Counted from the stretch's first letter, positions 1 through 8,588 are shown. The stretch: 64,000 bases of DNA from Cytophagaceae bacterium (GCA_016722655.1 JADKIR010000004.1:496001-560000), one strand, 5' to 3'. Numbers and translations: made by a program. The notes: generated from the letters alone by a model not told the origin.

Positions 1-77
1 GCAGTATCTGCAAAATCTATTTGTGCATTTGATAAAAATGAAATAGAAATAAAGGCTAAGAAAAGAATTGTTTTCAT
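1..77 (-). CDS. Partial exported protein (N-terminus only)
   Basis: The first 25 codons of a minus-strand gene that runs off the left edge. The visible residues form a signal peptide: MKT, a hydrophobic core (ILFLAFISISFLS), then NAQ, with cleavage expected before Gln. It lies 57 bases downstream of the tail-fibre-like gene on the same strand, so it is probably the last visible member of the LytTR operon that starts at 2689. Function cannot be told from what is here. Confidence 0.6.
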   Translation of the reverse strand, partial: MKTILFLAFISISFLSNAQIDFADT

Positions 78-134
78 TTTAGTAATTTTTAAAAATTGAA
101 TTTTATTTATTAATAATAAGAACCTTATAGGAAA

Positions 135-1100
135 TTATTCAGCATATCCAATCACCCTCCAACCGGAATTTTCATACAATAGGGTAACTCCGCCTCTACC
201 GGTAATCGTTAAAGTCCCGCCAGTGTGAGTCACTATTTGATCATTAAATGCTGCTGGTGAAGTTTCGTTATTCAGGATTAGTGTATTAGAACTTGATGTA
301 TATAAATACAAAATCATTCCATCTGACCCACCGGCAATTCCATTTAGTGTTACAGTTCCGGTTGTATTAAAATAAATAATCGGAGCCCCGAGTCTATCCA
401 ATGCATTTTGGGTACCGACTGTATTAATTGTAGTTTTTTTATTGAGTCTAAAATCTCCTGTAACCTCCAGCTTTGTGGTAGGAGAAGGGGAACCAATCCC
501 CACATTACCTGCACTATTTACAGTAACCCTTTCAACATTATTAGTCCTGATATTTAGCTCCGTATTATCAGTTGTTCCAATAAAATTGGTTGAAGGGTTG
601 GTTCCGGCGTTACCTGATAATCCCCAACCTGAAAAAGATCCTCCACTACCCAATTGTTCGGGAGTAGCAACTCGCCAGCGTTGTTTAGAGCTATCATATA
701 TTAAGGCTGTCCCACCATTTCCGACCGGAAAATCAGTCCCATTTGGCGTCAAAATACGGTTGGATGATGTGCTTGAAGCGTTTTCATGCTGAAGGAGGAG
801 CTGCCCGGTAGTGGTGGCACCTGTGGGATACCCATTAAAAACATAAACTATCAATCCGTCCTGACCATCGGCAATGCCGTTTAATGAACCTCCACCTTCA
901 AAAATCAGAACCGACGAATTGTCTCTTGGATAATTTGCCCAACCACCATTTGCAGTTTCTCTTTTTTCCTTTTTAAAGGCCAGGTCTGAATTTACCTGAA
1001 TTCCGGCTGCTTGTGTAGTCTTAGGATCAAGCGTAATACTTTGACCTAAAACATATGTCGAAATATTCAGAAATAGAATCGTATAAATTAGTGTCTTCAT
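135..1100 (-). CDS. Secreted tail-fibre-like repeat protein
   Basis: A 321-residue exported protein. The start at 1100 gives a good signal peptide (MKTLIYTILFLNISTYVLGQ); an in-frame extension to 1205 would run into the upstream gene and hide that peptide. It holds two related beta-rich units, about residues 62-144 and 239-318, each with an LNGIA-G-DG(L/M)I(V/L)Y core, an L(L/I)L strand and a closing GG-(A/T)L(I/L)Y-WRV motif. Between them is the NVGIGSPSPTTKLEV motif seen in many Bacteroidota surface proteins related to phage tail fibres. It is in an operon with the NTF2-like gene upstream (22-base gap). A surface or adhesive role is inference; no enzyme motif is visible. Confidence 0.7.
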   Translation of the reverse strand: MKTLIYTILFLNISTYVLGQSITLDPKTTQAAGIQVNSDLAFKKEKRETANGGWANYPRDNSSVLIFEGGGSLNGIADGQDGLIVYVFNGYPTGATTTGQLLLQHENASSTSSNRILTPNGTDFPVGNGGTALIYDSSKQRWRVATPEQLGSGGSFSGWGLSGNAGTNPSTNFIGTTDNTELNIRTNNVERVTVNSAGNVGIGSPSPTTKLEVTGDFRLNKKTTINTVGTQNALDRLGAPIIYFNTTGTVTLNGIAGGSDGMILYLYTSSSNTLILNNETSPAAFNDQIVTHTGGTLTITGRGGVTLLYENSGWRVIGYAE

Positions 1101-1122
1101 TATAATATTATTTTTAAAGTTT

Positions 1123-1911
1123 TTAATGTTTTCTATCTGTATGTTGACAAGCCAGCAATGCCCAATTTTCACCGTCATGGGCAAAAGTGTATGTAAATGC
1201 CCCATCGTAAGAAGCTAATTTTTGTGGTTCAGTTTTTAGGTACCATTCATGATGAAGATATCCCGTAACTACTGCTGTTTTTCCTGAATGGTTCACACTC
1301 AGGTCACTGTATTTTCGGGATGTTTCCTGATAGTAGGTATAAAATCCTACCAGATCTTTTAGTGTTTTCATTTCCGCTTTTCCATCAATAAAGCTCAGCT
1401 TTGGATCCGAATTTTCAGTTAAAGTTTTTAATTGATCTTTATTCCACTGGTCATTGAAATCATTCCAGGTTTCCAATGTGAATACGGAGCTACTCGCCAA
1501 AGATGTATGCTGTGCAGAGGTCATCAACCACTTATTTTTTTGATTAAAAAATGTATAGGTGATGGCATGTTTTGATTTGATTTTCTGCCCATTTCCCAAT
1601 AATTCCACATGTTGGTCCAGCTTTGCGGTAACAGTAGCCAAATCTCCATTTTGACTGACTTTTATATCAGAAAATTTCCTGTCAAATTCTTTCACATTCT
1701 TAAAAATCCCCTTGGTTTGTTCCACATTTTTAACACTACCATTGTTGTCGATATAGGTAAAACCAGGTGCGGTTTTAGTAGTTAGCCAGGAAACAGGATT
1801 TTGGGCAAAATCAGCCATCATTGTCCTGAAAGTAGATTCGGAAAAGGTGCTTTGAGCTGTAAGAGTTTGGGTTACCAGCAATGCGAGAATAAATACGATT
1901 AATTTTTTCAT
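1123..1911 (-). CDS. Secreted tandem NTF2/SnoaL-like protein
   Basis: 262 residues with a signal peptide (MKKLIVFILALLVTQTLTAQ; Gln follows the cleavage site). The mature part is two NTF2/SnoaL-like units, about residues 25-140 and 145-260. Each has an N-terminal helix, a SFIDG/TYIDN-type strand, a KYSD/KFSD segment and a C-terminal W-LL/MTSAQH or W-LLACQH strand. The fold is used by many small-molecule binders and some enzymes, so a substrate cannot be named. It sits in the LytTR operon between a small membrane protein (21-base gap) and the tail-fibre-like gene (22-base gap). A single-domain relative is encoded at 46623-47042. Confidence 0.7.
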   Translation of the reverse strand: MKKLIVFILALLVTQTLTAQSTFSESTFRTMMADFAQNPVSWLTTKTAPGFTYIDNNGSVKNVEQTKGIFKNVKEFDRKFSDIKVSQNGDLATVTAKLDQHVELLGNGQKIKSKHAITYTFFNQKNKWLMTSAQHTSLASSSVFTLETWNDFNDQWNKDQLKTLTENSDPKLSFIDGKAEMKTLKDLVGFYTYYQETSRKYSDLSVNHSGKTAVVTGYLHHEWYLKTEPQKLASYDGAFTYTFAHDGENWALLACQHTDRKH

Positions 1912-1932
1912 GATTAATTTACTTTTTGATAT

Positions 1933-2322
1933 TTAAAATGTTTCTTTTGATATTCTGAGTGTTATAAATATTGATATCAGACCAACCAAAAACCTGATGA
2001 TGGCATCAACCCAAAAGAAAGTATTTCCCGGGACTCCAGATATTTGTACATCGTAAAAGCCTTTTAGTGAACTACCTATCATTTCTATGGCTGAAATAAT
2101 TAAGATGATTCGAAGTACTTTTAGGCTAACCTCGTTACGTACAAAAAAAATCAATGCTGCCATCGCAAGGTTAGAAATACCGAGGTATTCCATGATTACG
2201 ACATGATATGGGTCTGCAGAAACACCATAGGTTTCCAGACTGCCTTTGCCATCGAGAAGCATCATGGCTCCTGTTATTCCACCATAAATGGCCAAAAAGA
2301 AAATGTAATTTGAAGTTTTCAT
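1933..2322 (-). CDS. Small four-helix membrane protein, unknown function
   Basis: 129 residues with about four membrane helices (near residues 6-24, 45-62, 68-86 and 105-122) and short loops. No known catalytic motif is visible. The layout resembles small DUF-type integral membrane proteins that accompany LytTR or two-component genes in Bacteroidota. It is the second gene of the operon that begins with the stand-alone LytTR gene (46-base gap), so it may be co-regulated with that regulator or act on it. Confidence 0.65.
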   Translation of the reverse strand: MKTSNYIFFLAIYGGITGAMMLLDGKGSLETYGVSADPYHVVIMEYLGISNLAMAALIFFVRNEVSLKVLRIILIISAIEMIGSSLKGFYDVQISGVPGNTFFWVDAIIRFLVGLISIFITLRISKETF

Positions 2323-2368
2323 TTTTTTTAATTTTTACTTTATTCAAAAACAATTGATTGGAATTTTA

Positions 2369-2689
2369 CTATTGCGAAATCAATATCTGCCGCATCTCCA
2401 TTCTCCGTCTCCTGCTTACTTTCACAAACGAGGCGTCCTGGAGCTTTACCTCATCGTAATCGGGACGGATGAAATAATGGGAAACCATCTCCCGGTTAAT
2501 CACCGTGCCACGGTTGATCCTCAGGAATTTTTCTCTGGGCAATCGGCTTTCGATAATGCCCATAGTAGTAGATACCAACACTTTTGTGCCATCCAGAAAA
2601 AAAATAGTGGTGTAATTGATGTCGGCTTTGAGCAGCTTGATGCTTTCGGGCCTGACCTGACTTCTGCTTCCAAGATTAATTGTTTCCAT
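2369..2689 (-). CDS. Stand-alone LytTR DNA-binding regulator
   Basis: 106 residues that are almost entirely a LytTR domain: METINLG opening, IKLLKADINYTTIF, a FLRINRGTVIN core helix, and a basic end (VKVSRRRRMEMRQIL). There is no receiver domain. A TTG start at 2770 would extend the frame, but the ATG at 2689 is preferred because it gives the usual METINLG start of this family and leaves the palindrome at 2747-2762 upstream of the gene rather than inside it. It is the first gene of an operon running down to the left edge. LytTR domains usually bind direct repeats as dimers, so the upstream palindrome is not an obvious LytTR site. Autoregulation is possible but unproven. Confidence 0.85.
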   Translation of the reverse strand: METINLGSRSQVRPESIKLLKADINYTTIFFLDGTKVLVSTTMGIIESRLPREKFLRINRGTVINREMVSHYFIRPDYDEVKLQDASFVKVSRRRRMEMRQILISQ

Positions 2690-2716
2690 GTTTTTTGGGT
2701 TGTTTATTAATACTCC

Positions 2717-2762
2717 AAAGTTCATGAAGAATGAAAGGCAAGACAGCCACCAATACTGGTGG
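2717..2762 (-). promoter_or_regulatory. Palindrome site 1 with downstream box (LytTR operon)
   Basis: CCACCAATACTGGTGG at 2747-2762 is a 16-bp palindrome with one central mismatch. Reading the minus strand, box GAACTTT (2723-2717) begins 23 bases after it, and the ATG of the LytTR gene lies 27 bases after the box. The same arrangement is found at three other places in this window. The plus-strand flank GGTTTTT is shared with sites 2 and 3. It is read as an operator/promoter, because no plus-strand gene is present for it to terminate. Confidence 0.6.
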
Positions 2763-2770
2763 TTTTTCAA

Positions 2771-2801
2771 TAAAAAGACTCTGGTCTGGCCAGAGTCTTT
2801 T
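2771..2801 (-). terminator. Intrinsic terminator after the M43 protease gene
   Basis: A 12-bp perfect stem (AAAAGACTCTGG, paired with CCAGAGTCTTTT) with a 5-base loop, followed by T residues on the minus strand. It lies 36 bases after the stop of the metalloprotease gene and insulates the LytTR operon. Confidence 0.85.
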
Positions 2802-2836
2802 AAGAATTTGAATGGTTGCTTTAACAGATTAAGAGA

Positions 2837-5395
2837 TTATTGGGAAATCTTGATCAAACGCTTATTCAATATCAAATTATCAGTTTTTATTTTGATGAAA
2901 TACATTCCAGAGGTTAATCCCTTCAAATCTATTTCTTCCTCATCTTTTGTTATTTTCTTAAAGAATAGTATTCTACCATTGGTATCTACAATCTCCAAAT
3001 CCTTCGGATTATGGGAGCTTTTAGAAATTTGAAGTGTAAATACTCCTGATGTAGGATTGGGGAAAATTTTAAAATATTCTTCAGATTTTTCTTTTTCTAA
3101 GCCCAAAACCTGGTTGACAATTATTTTCAAAATCGAATTATCTACGCTTCCTTCACCACAAGTGTTATTTACAGCACTTATCTTATAGTCAGTACTTACA
3201 TTTGGCGAAAGTCTTACAGTTGGATTTAGGTCATTTAACTCAAAAGTTTGATTATCTGAAAGCTTAATTTTTATTGTCAAATCGCCTGTTAAATTCAATT
3301 TGACATCAAGACTTTGGTATTGTTGAATTGAAGCCTCTTTCGTTTCAAATTTGGCAGTGGGCAATGCCATTATGGTAATTGATGAAGGGCTTACAGACTC
3401 AGAAGACGGATTTGTACTGACAACCTTTATTTTAAATCCAGTTCCTGAGACAAAGTCTTTTGGTATAGCTACCTTAATATTTGCTCCTTCCAGAACCGAA
3501 CTAATCTCTTTGAAATTTGCTCCTTGTTTGTCTGAAATTAATACCGAAAATTTAGTAGTAGCTAAAGGAGCACCATCAAAAGTTAGAGGAACTGTAATCG
3601 TTCCACCCGGACAAACGGCAGGTGATGTTATAGCACCTGCACTCAATGAAAAACCTCCTGCAACATTAATGACATAATCGTTGGTTTCGCCTTGCTGTAC
3701 TCCTGCACAGGCATCTCTCAGATTTGTAACAAATCCCATTCTGAGCCTCAGGGTATAAGTTCCTGACAAGTCCTTGGTTGAGAAAATAAATTTGAAATTT
3801 TTGTCTGCAGGCTTGTTTATAGCCGAATAATTAGTCGCATAAATCCGCTCATTCTCATCAAAGGAGCCGTTTTTGTTTTTATCAATCCATGCATAAATAT
3901 TATGATAGGCCTGAATTTCGTTTTGGATGGTACCTTCAATGGTATAATCTGTATTGGTTTGAAAAAGATACTCTTTCGTATTATTATAACTATAATTGGC
4001 CACACTACGACAAGGTGCGTAGGTTTCGTTTAGCGTAGAACCGGCAGCTTTCACAGTCCTGAATACCATATTGAATGTGGTTTCACCACATTTGATATTA
4101 ACTGGAGGAATACACCCAAACTTTGTTTTAGTGGTTTTCTCAAATACATTACTGTATGCATTTTTGCTATTACTGGGCCTCACCCTATAATAGAAAGTAG
4201 TATTGGTGACATTGTCAATTCCCACCAATTCATCGGTATAAATCGTAGTATTTTCGGCTATGCCACCAATAGCCACAAACTCACCTGTGGCAGAGCTAGC
4301 CCTCTCAATGATAAAACCAGTTTCATTATTTGAATTATCTTTTAGAAAAAGCTGCATGACTCCGCCCTCATAATTGTTAATACCTGTAATTGTCGGAGGT
4401 GTAACAGTTGCGTCAGGTGCATCATATTTTCCAAATGTTGCAGAAGTTTTTCTAAGTGCCAGACCTGCTAAAATTCTTTCGTATTGCCCTGCAGTAAAGC
4501 CAGATTTACAATAATTGCTATAGTAGGTCATTATATTGCTCATATCAGGTTTATAAATATCTCCGTTTGCATCTCGGTAATTGGGTGGCAATTCACTACA
4601 AAGTGACCTGTCCGGACTATTAGAGGGAATATCGTTGTAAGGGTCGGCTGGGGTGTCACAAAGAAAATCACCGGTAGTTTCGCAATTGGCTCCTGTGTCC
4701 CTTTTCACCAGCTCTTTTGCTCCACCATTGTAGTCAAACGGATGATAAAGACTAAAATGATGGCCGATTTCATGCGGTAAACCGGGGTATTTAATATCTC
4801 CATAACCACCAATCGCCTGTGCATTCATAATGATCCTATAAGAACTGATTTTTTGAACAGAGGTAGTATTCGGATATTTGGCATAAGAAGCACTAATGAA
4901 ACCGTCAATGTTTGTATTGTTTACAAAAAAGAGGTTAATGGCATTAGGTATTTCATGAGGCCTGCAAAGCTCTTCTTCGACAATGTTCTCGGTATAACCA
5001 TCAATTACAACGGTTTCAGTGTTTTTTATAACCAAGTTTTGAAGTTTACTACTTTTGATATAATTGATACTGCCAGTTACAAAAAACTGAATATTTGCTT
5101 TTTTATAAACTGCATTGGTATATGCCAATGATTGATTAAAGTCTTTTGAACGAAAAAAACTTGAATTAACAGAGCCAGCATCGTTGATTACAACATGGAG
5201 TTTCAGCGGAATATAAATAGTTTCTGCTGATGGGCGGAGATTTACTGCATTTTTTTGAAACTGCCGGATAAATGATTCAACGCCTTCAGATTCTGCCTGT
5301 GATTGATGTGTAATTCCACAGAAATTACCCTGATTTTGAGCAAAAATGCCCTTAAAGCTCAAAAGAATAAATATAAATAGTAATCTTGTTTTCAT
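2837..5395 (-). CDS. Secreted M43 (pappalysin-like) zinc metalloprotease with T9SS sorting domain
   Basis: 852 residues. Signal peptide (ending GIFAQ), then a metzincin protease domain: zinc motif HEIGHHFSLYH at residues 208-218 (His208, Glu209, His212, His218), the GDFLCDTPADP segment near 243, and a Met-turn (NIMTYY, Met289) followed by FTAGQYERIL. The usual Gly at position 8 of HExxHxxGxxH is Ser here. Then come a fibronectin-III-like region (about 330-420), a GEVED-type domain (about 445-575) with acidic DKNKNGSFDENE, Ig-like beta modules and a C-terminal type A T9SS sorting domain (FPNPTSG, about 775-852). It is therefore expected to be exported across the outer membrane by T9SS and released or attached. 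It forms an operon with the lipoprotein upstream (16-base gap), headed by palindrome site 2. Confidence 0.88.
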   Translation of the reverse strand: MKTRLLFIFILLSFKGIFAQNQGNFCGITHQSQAESEGVESFIRQFQKNAVNLRPSAETIYIPLKLHVVINDAGSVNSSFFRSKDFNQSLAYTNAVYKKANIQFFVTGSINYIKSSKLQNLVIKNTETVVIDGYTENIVEEELCRPHEIPNAINLFFVNNTNIDGFISASYAKYPNTTSVQKISSYRIIMNAQAIGGYGDIKYPGLPHEIGHHFSLYHPFDYNGGAKELVKRDTGANCETTGDFLCDTPADPYNDIPSNSPDRSLCSELPPNYRDANGDIYKPDMSNIMTYYSNYCKSGFTAGQYERILAGLALRKTSATFGKYDAPDATVTPPTITGINNYEGGVMQLFLKDNSNNETGFIIERASSATGEFVAIGGIAENTTIYTDELVGIDNVTNTTFYYRVRPSNSKNAYSNVFEKTTKTKFGCIPPVNIKCGETTFNMVFRTVKAAGSTLNETYAPCRSVANYSYNNTKEYLFQTNTDYTIEGTIQNEIQAYHNIYAWIDKNKNGSFDENERIYATNYSAINKPADKNFKFIFSTKDLSGTYTLRLRMGFVTNLRDACAGVQQGETNDYVINVAGGFSLSAGAITSPAVCPGGTITVPLTFDGAPLATTKFSVLISDKQGANFKEISSVLEGANIKVAIPKDFVSGTGFKIKVVSTNPSSESVSPSSITIMALPTAKFETKEASIQQYQSLDVKLNLTGDLTIKIKLSDNQTFELNDLNPTVRLSPNVSTDYKISAVNNTCGEGSVDNSILKIIVNQVLGLEKEKSEEYFKIFPNPTSGVFTLQISKSSHNPKDLEIVDTNGRILFFKKITKDEEEIDLKGLTSGMYFIKIKTDNLILNKRLIKISQ

Positions 5396-5411
5396 AATTA
5401 TAGCGTTTTAT

Positions 5412-5855
5412 TTATTCTAAAATATAAGAGACAGCTTGACCGCCGGTTTTAGCACTTGTGGTAACTCTACTGAGTTTTAAAATACTGCCTGAAACCTCGG
5501 TTATCGTAAATTCTATTGACCCATTATTTCCTGTAGGCATAGGAGAAAGGTCTTTCAAAATCAATGTTTTATCATTGTTTAATTCATATTGACCCTTAAA
5601 AGAATTACCGTCAAACTCAGTCAGTGAAGCTGCCGAAGTATTGGCTAAATCCAATTTGAATTGTGAATACCCTGCCTTTAGGTTGTTGGTGCCAGATTTT
5701 GAAAACACTACCGTTCCACCCTCAGTTACTTGGTTGGCTACCCATACTTTTTTAATTTTCTGGGCTACGCCAGGCCCATTGTCGGTTGGAATAGGAGCAT
5801 CTTTTTTGCAGGCTATCACAAATCCCAATAGTGATAAGAATAAAAATTTCTTCAT
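5412..5855 (-). CDS. Small lipoprotein, unknown function
   Basis: 147 residues. Lipoprotein signal peptide with lipobox GFVIAC (Cys16) followed by KKD. The mature part is short beta strands (KKVWVANQV, TVVFSKSG, YSQFKLDL, GQYELNNDKTLILKDLSP, SIEFTITEVSGSILKLSR), which resembles lipocalin-like or DUF-type lipoproteins of Bacteroidota. It is the first gene of the operon with the M43 protease, so it could assist, anchor or inhibit that protease; this is inference from position only. Its promoter carries palindrome site 2, 53 bases upstream of the ATG. Confidence 0.7.
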   Translation of the reverse strand: MKKFLFLSLLGFVIACKKDAPIPTDNGPGVAQKIKKVWVANQVTEGGTVVFSKSGTNNLKAGYSQFKLDLANTSAASLTEFDGNSFKGQYELNNDKTLILKDLSPMPTGNNGSIEFTITEVSGSILKLSRVTTSAKTGGQAVSYILE

Positions 5856-5878
5856 TGTACTACTAATTTTAATTATGT

Positions 5879-5924
5879 AAAATTCCGATTATTTAAAGCA
5901 CCTCACAGCCACCAATTCTGGTGG
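5879..5924 (-). promoter_or_regulatory. Palindrome site 2 with downstream box (lipoprotein-protease operon)
   Basis: CCACCAATTCTGGTGG at 5909-5924, with the box GAATTTT (minus strand, 5885-5879) starting 23 bases after it and the ATG 23 bases after the box. The outer flanks CCTCA (5901-5905) and TGAGG (5929-5933) extend the dyad. About 50 bp here are nearly identical to site 3. Confidence 0.65.
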
Positions 5925-5933
5925 TTTTTGAGG
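5881..5933. repeat. Copy A of a ~52-bp intergenic repeat (partner at 8591-8642)
   Basis: Compared with 8591-8642, only a few positions differ (two in the AT stretch, one in TTTAAAG/TTTGAAG, one before CCTCAC, and the right end). The shared core includes AATTCCGA, CCTCACAG, the palindrome and GGTTTTTGAG. Both copies lie just upstream of minus-strand genes whose proteins are unrelated, so this is conserved regulatory DNA rather than a duplicated gene. Confidence 0.75.
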
Positions 5934-6139
5934 TATTAAAAGAGTTTTACTTAGATTTAAATTGTATTAGTAGACTATTTTTTTCAATTTCTTAGAATAT
6001 TTGTGTCTTCACTTTTTACCCTTTTATAATATTGACAATTCGTAAATTCACTCAAATCCAATTTGTCTCCATAATAAAATTTTAACTCTAAATACAACTC
6101 TATAGAAAGCTATTCGTCTTACGCCAATGACATTCAGAA

Positions 6140-7234
6140 TTACAATTTCTTAATAGTTCCGTATTTGTATCCTGAACAATCTTTTATATAGGCAATAAAG
6201 GAAATATTCTTTGCTGGTGGCTTTGAGGATATGTTGAATGTATATACCGCACTTACTTGTCTTGAACCCAAGGAAATAGTAGTTACCCCTTCATCTCCAA
6301 TTTTAAAAGGAGTATCTGTTAAACCAGTTTTATAAATGAATCCATGATCTTCAACAATGTGGTTCGCTTTATAGTCTATACTACCTTTAAAAGTCATAAT
6401 TTGGGCAAAAGGATTTATTACACCATCCAATGTAAAAACCGTGGCTTTTGACGGCAATATCCTTAGCGTAAATGCACCTGATGATTGCGAAACGCATCCG
6501 TTGCTACTACATGTCACACTATAAATCGAGGTGGTATTTGGTGTTTTTGAAAGCCCAGTGGTTCCATCATTCCAAATTAAAGTTCCCACATTACATATAG
6601 TATTTGGTAATGAAAATGTTGAGCCTTCGCAAACATCAAATGAAGAAGCAGTAATATTTGGTTGATTGGGTTTAGGGTTAACTGTTACCTCAATGGCATT
6701 TGACACCACACTAGTGCAGTTTGCTACACACTGTGCCGTGTAAGTTCCAGCCGAATTGACTGTAATGGTATTCGTAAGAGCTCCATTGCTCCATTTTACA
6801 GTACTTCCCGAGGCACAATTTGTTTTTAATTTTAGAATGGTACTCTCTCCGGCACAAATAATTCTTTTGTCTGTTTCTATTTCAGGTGCCCTGGTAGTGC
6901 ATTTTACATCAATGTTTTTTGATATCGAGGATTGTCTCTCACCCCCACATCTGCTTACTGTCAACTTCACAGAATACGGGGTGTCGCGATATACAAATGG
7001 TTTCGTAGGATCAAAAACTTTAGAGGTGGTGCCGTCTCCAAATTCCCAGGAATAGCTTTCGGCATTAACTGAATTATTTTTGAACGTAACTATATTATTG
7101 TTTATGATCGGGGTAAAATCTGCAGTTATAGTTTTGAAAGCCGGACTTTCCTGATCACAATCGTTTAGGAATTCTTTTGAACAACTAAAAAATAGTAATG
7201 CCAAAACAAGGATTGTATATTTTATATTTTTCAT
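6140..7234 (-). CDS. PKD-domain surface lipoprotein
   Basis: 364 residues. Lipobox LLFFSC (Cys18). A PKD domain follows at about residues 35-110 with the diagnostic SYSWEFGDGTTS. Two Cys-containing Ig-like/PKD-like repeats come next (about 110-185 and 188-260), each with a VCEG/ICAG-S start and a closing YTAQC/YSVTC strand, then a C-terminal beta domain. It lacks a T9SS sorting domain and is probably anchored by lipid on the outer membrane. It is co-transcribed with the small membrane gene upstream (18-base gap). PKD proteins commonly bind polysaccharide or protein, but no ligand can be named. Confidence 0.75.
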   Translation of the reverse strand: MKNIKYTILVLALLFFSCSKEFLNDCDQESPAFKTITADFTPIINNNIVTFKNNSVNAESYSWEFGDGTTSKVFDPTKPFVYRDTPYSVKLTVSRCGGERQSSISKNIDVKCTTRAPEIETDKRIICAGESTILKLKTNCASGSTVKWSNGALTNTITVNSAGTYTAQCVANCTSVVSNAIEVTVNPKPNQPNITASSFDVCEGSTFSLPNTICNVGTLIWNDGTTGLSKTPNTTSIYSVTCSSNGCVSQSSGAFTLRILPSKATVFTLDGVINPFAQIMTFKGSIDYKANHIVEDHGFIYKTGLTDTPFKIGDEGVTTISLGSRQVSAVYTFNISSKPPAKNISFIAYIKDCSGYKYGTIKKL

Positions 7235-7252
7235 ATTTTTAAAAATTAAATT

Positions 7253-7687
7253 TTATTTTTTTAAGGAAATCAAACCACCGATATCAATGGTCCATATAAG
7301 ACCTGACAAGCTCCAAAGAGCAGTGCTCAATGAATTAAATTTGTTAGCATTATTTCTATTTTTCGTAATAGCGGTTTGATTCAGTGACCTGTTATAAGCC
7401 TCAACATAATTATTGGATTTGTTTTGAGTAATAATGCCTCCAGCCAAGGCACCATATCCTATGATGCCCATCCAGATTCTTTTTGAGTTTTTTCTTACTA
7501 TTTTGTCTCCAAGACCAGGCATTAGTATTGATTTGCCGATGGCTTGTTTTTTTAGTACAGAAAAAGGCAATGGCATAGTCTGCGTTTCGACACTATCAAT
7601 GGTTTTGGTTGGAGTTACTTCCTGAGCAATCATTTGACTTGATACCAGACATAGTAATCCCAGGAGTAAGGTTTTCCGGTTTTTCAT
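7253..7687 (-). CDS. Exported/membrane protein with helical hairpin, unknown function
   Basis: 144 residues. Signal peptide (…SSQMIAQ). Near residue 53 is KSILMPGLGDKIVRKNSKR, followed by a hydrophobic helix (IGYGALAGGIIT), an Asn-rich amphipathic stretch and a second hydrophobic segment at the C-terminus. The S-(I/L)-(M/L)-PG-G pattern before a membrane helix resembles DUF5683-type proteins of Bacteroidota, but the match is weak. It is the first gene of a two-gene unit with the PKD lipoprotein. The 100 bases upstream do not contain the palindrome found before neighbouring genes. Confidence 0.6.
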   Translation of the reverse strand: MKNRKTLLLGLLCLVSSQMIAQEVTPTKTIDSVETQTMPLPFSVLKKQAIGKSILMPGLGDKIVRKNSKRIWMGIIGYGALAGGIITQNKSNNYVEAYNRSLNQTAITKNRNNANKFNSLSTALWSLSGLIWTIDIGGLISLKK

Positions 7688-7791
7688 TTTACTTTTTAAT
7701 TTGATTTTGCTTACTTAATTGGGCATCGGCATTCCCTTTTTATGAAATTCTCACGGTGATATTGTTTACCACTTTTTATATGTATAATTCC

Positions 7792-8547
7792 TCAATTATT
7801 ATAATAAACTCCCATACCGGACATTATCCTTCGCTCAAATATGTCCATATTTACATCAATAGGATTACTTCGTTTTCTTTGAAAGGCTCTCTGTTTTTCT
7901 ATTTTTTGTTGTTCCAATTGTTGCTGATATTCAATAGATTGCCGTTGTGATAGAGTAAGAGTTGGCCGGTAAAATTTTATTGAATTGAAAATCGCTTCCA
8001 GATCCTCATCTGTGATGCTTCCATCCTGATAACCTGTCAATATGTAAGTAAAAACCAGACCTCCAGTATTTGGAGAAGCCACATAGAAAATTTTTATAAA
8101 AGTGCCGTTCATATTGAAACTGGCAACCGACTGGTCTTCATTTACATTAAAACCTATCAATTGTAAATTTCCGATTAAACTTCTATTTGATTGTGAGGTA
8201 GGTGCAGCTACCAATATCTCATTTGAAACCTCTGCCACTGAATTATGCAAAATCAAGGAGGTATTTTGGGCATTTTTAATTCTTAATTTTAAATTTTGAG
8301 GCAATGAAAATGAAAATCCATAATCATCATTTTTCACTATTCTTCCATTGTCTGTTTTTTGAAAATCAATTTCTCCATGCTCAGAAATTGAATTATTTTT
8401 TTTATCCAATTTAGAATGATCACGGTCAAATGAAAATGCCAAATTTGAATATGGTTTTAAATATTCTCTTACATTATCAAGTTTTTGATAATGCCAAACC
8501 GCTATTGACATAATTACCAGATGTTTTAAATTAGAAAAATTGCTCAT
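7792..8547 (-). CDS. Unknown protein under palindrome control
   Basis: 251 residues, no family recognised. It has a short hydrophobic N-terminal stretch (LKHLVIMSIAVW), too weak to be a sure signal peptide. A beta-rich middle (GFSFSLPQNLKLRI, ILVAAPTS, FIKIFYVAS, GLVFTYILTGYQDG, then DEDLEAIFNSIKFYRP) recalls PsbP/DUF1795-like folds in which a fitted-surface protein ends with such a helix. A charged Gln/Arg-rich tail follows (QQQLEQQKIEKQRAFQRKR). It is monocistronic, with palindrome site 3 located 71 bases upstream of the ATG and a terminator of the preceding operon further up. Confidence 0.6.
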   Translation of the reverse strand: MSNFSNLKHLVIMSIAVWHYQKLDNVREYLKPYSNLAFSFDRDHSKLDKKNNSISEHGEIDFQKTDNGRIVKNDDYGFSFSLPQNLKLRIKNAQNTSLILHNSVAEVSNEILVAAPTSQSNRSLIGNLQLIGFNVNEDQSVASFNMNGTFIKIFYVASPNTGGLVFTYILTGYQDGSITDEDLEAIFNSIKFYRPTLTLSQRQSIEYQQQLEQQKIEKQRAFQRKRSNPIDVNMDIFERRIMSGMGVYYNN

Positions 8548-8588
8548 GCTGATTCTCTTTAAATGAAAAATTTATTTATCGTTGATTC

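Noticed and set aside
2747..2762. Palindromes read as plus-strand rho-independent terminators (stem followed by GGTTTTT)
   Set aside because: No plus-strand gene ends upstream of any of the four sites, and real terminators of the minus-strand genes are separate hairpins.
2690..2770. N-terminal extension of the LytTR protein from a TTG at 2770
   Set aside because: It would translate the palindrome into NHQYWW, lacks similarity to LytTR starts, and METINLG at 2689 is the family-typical start.
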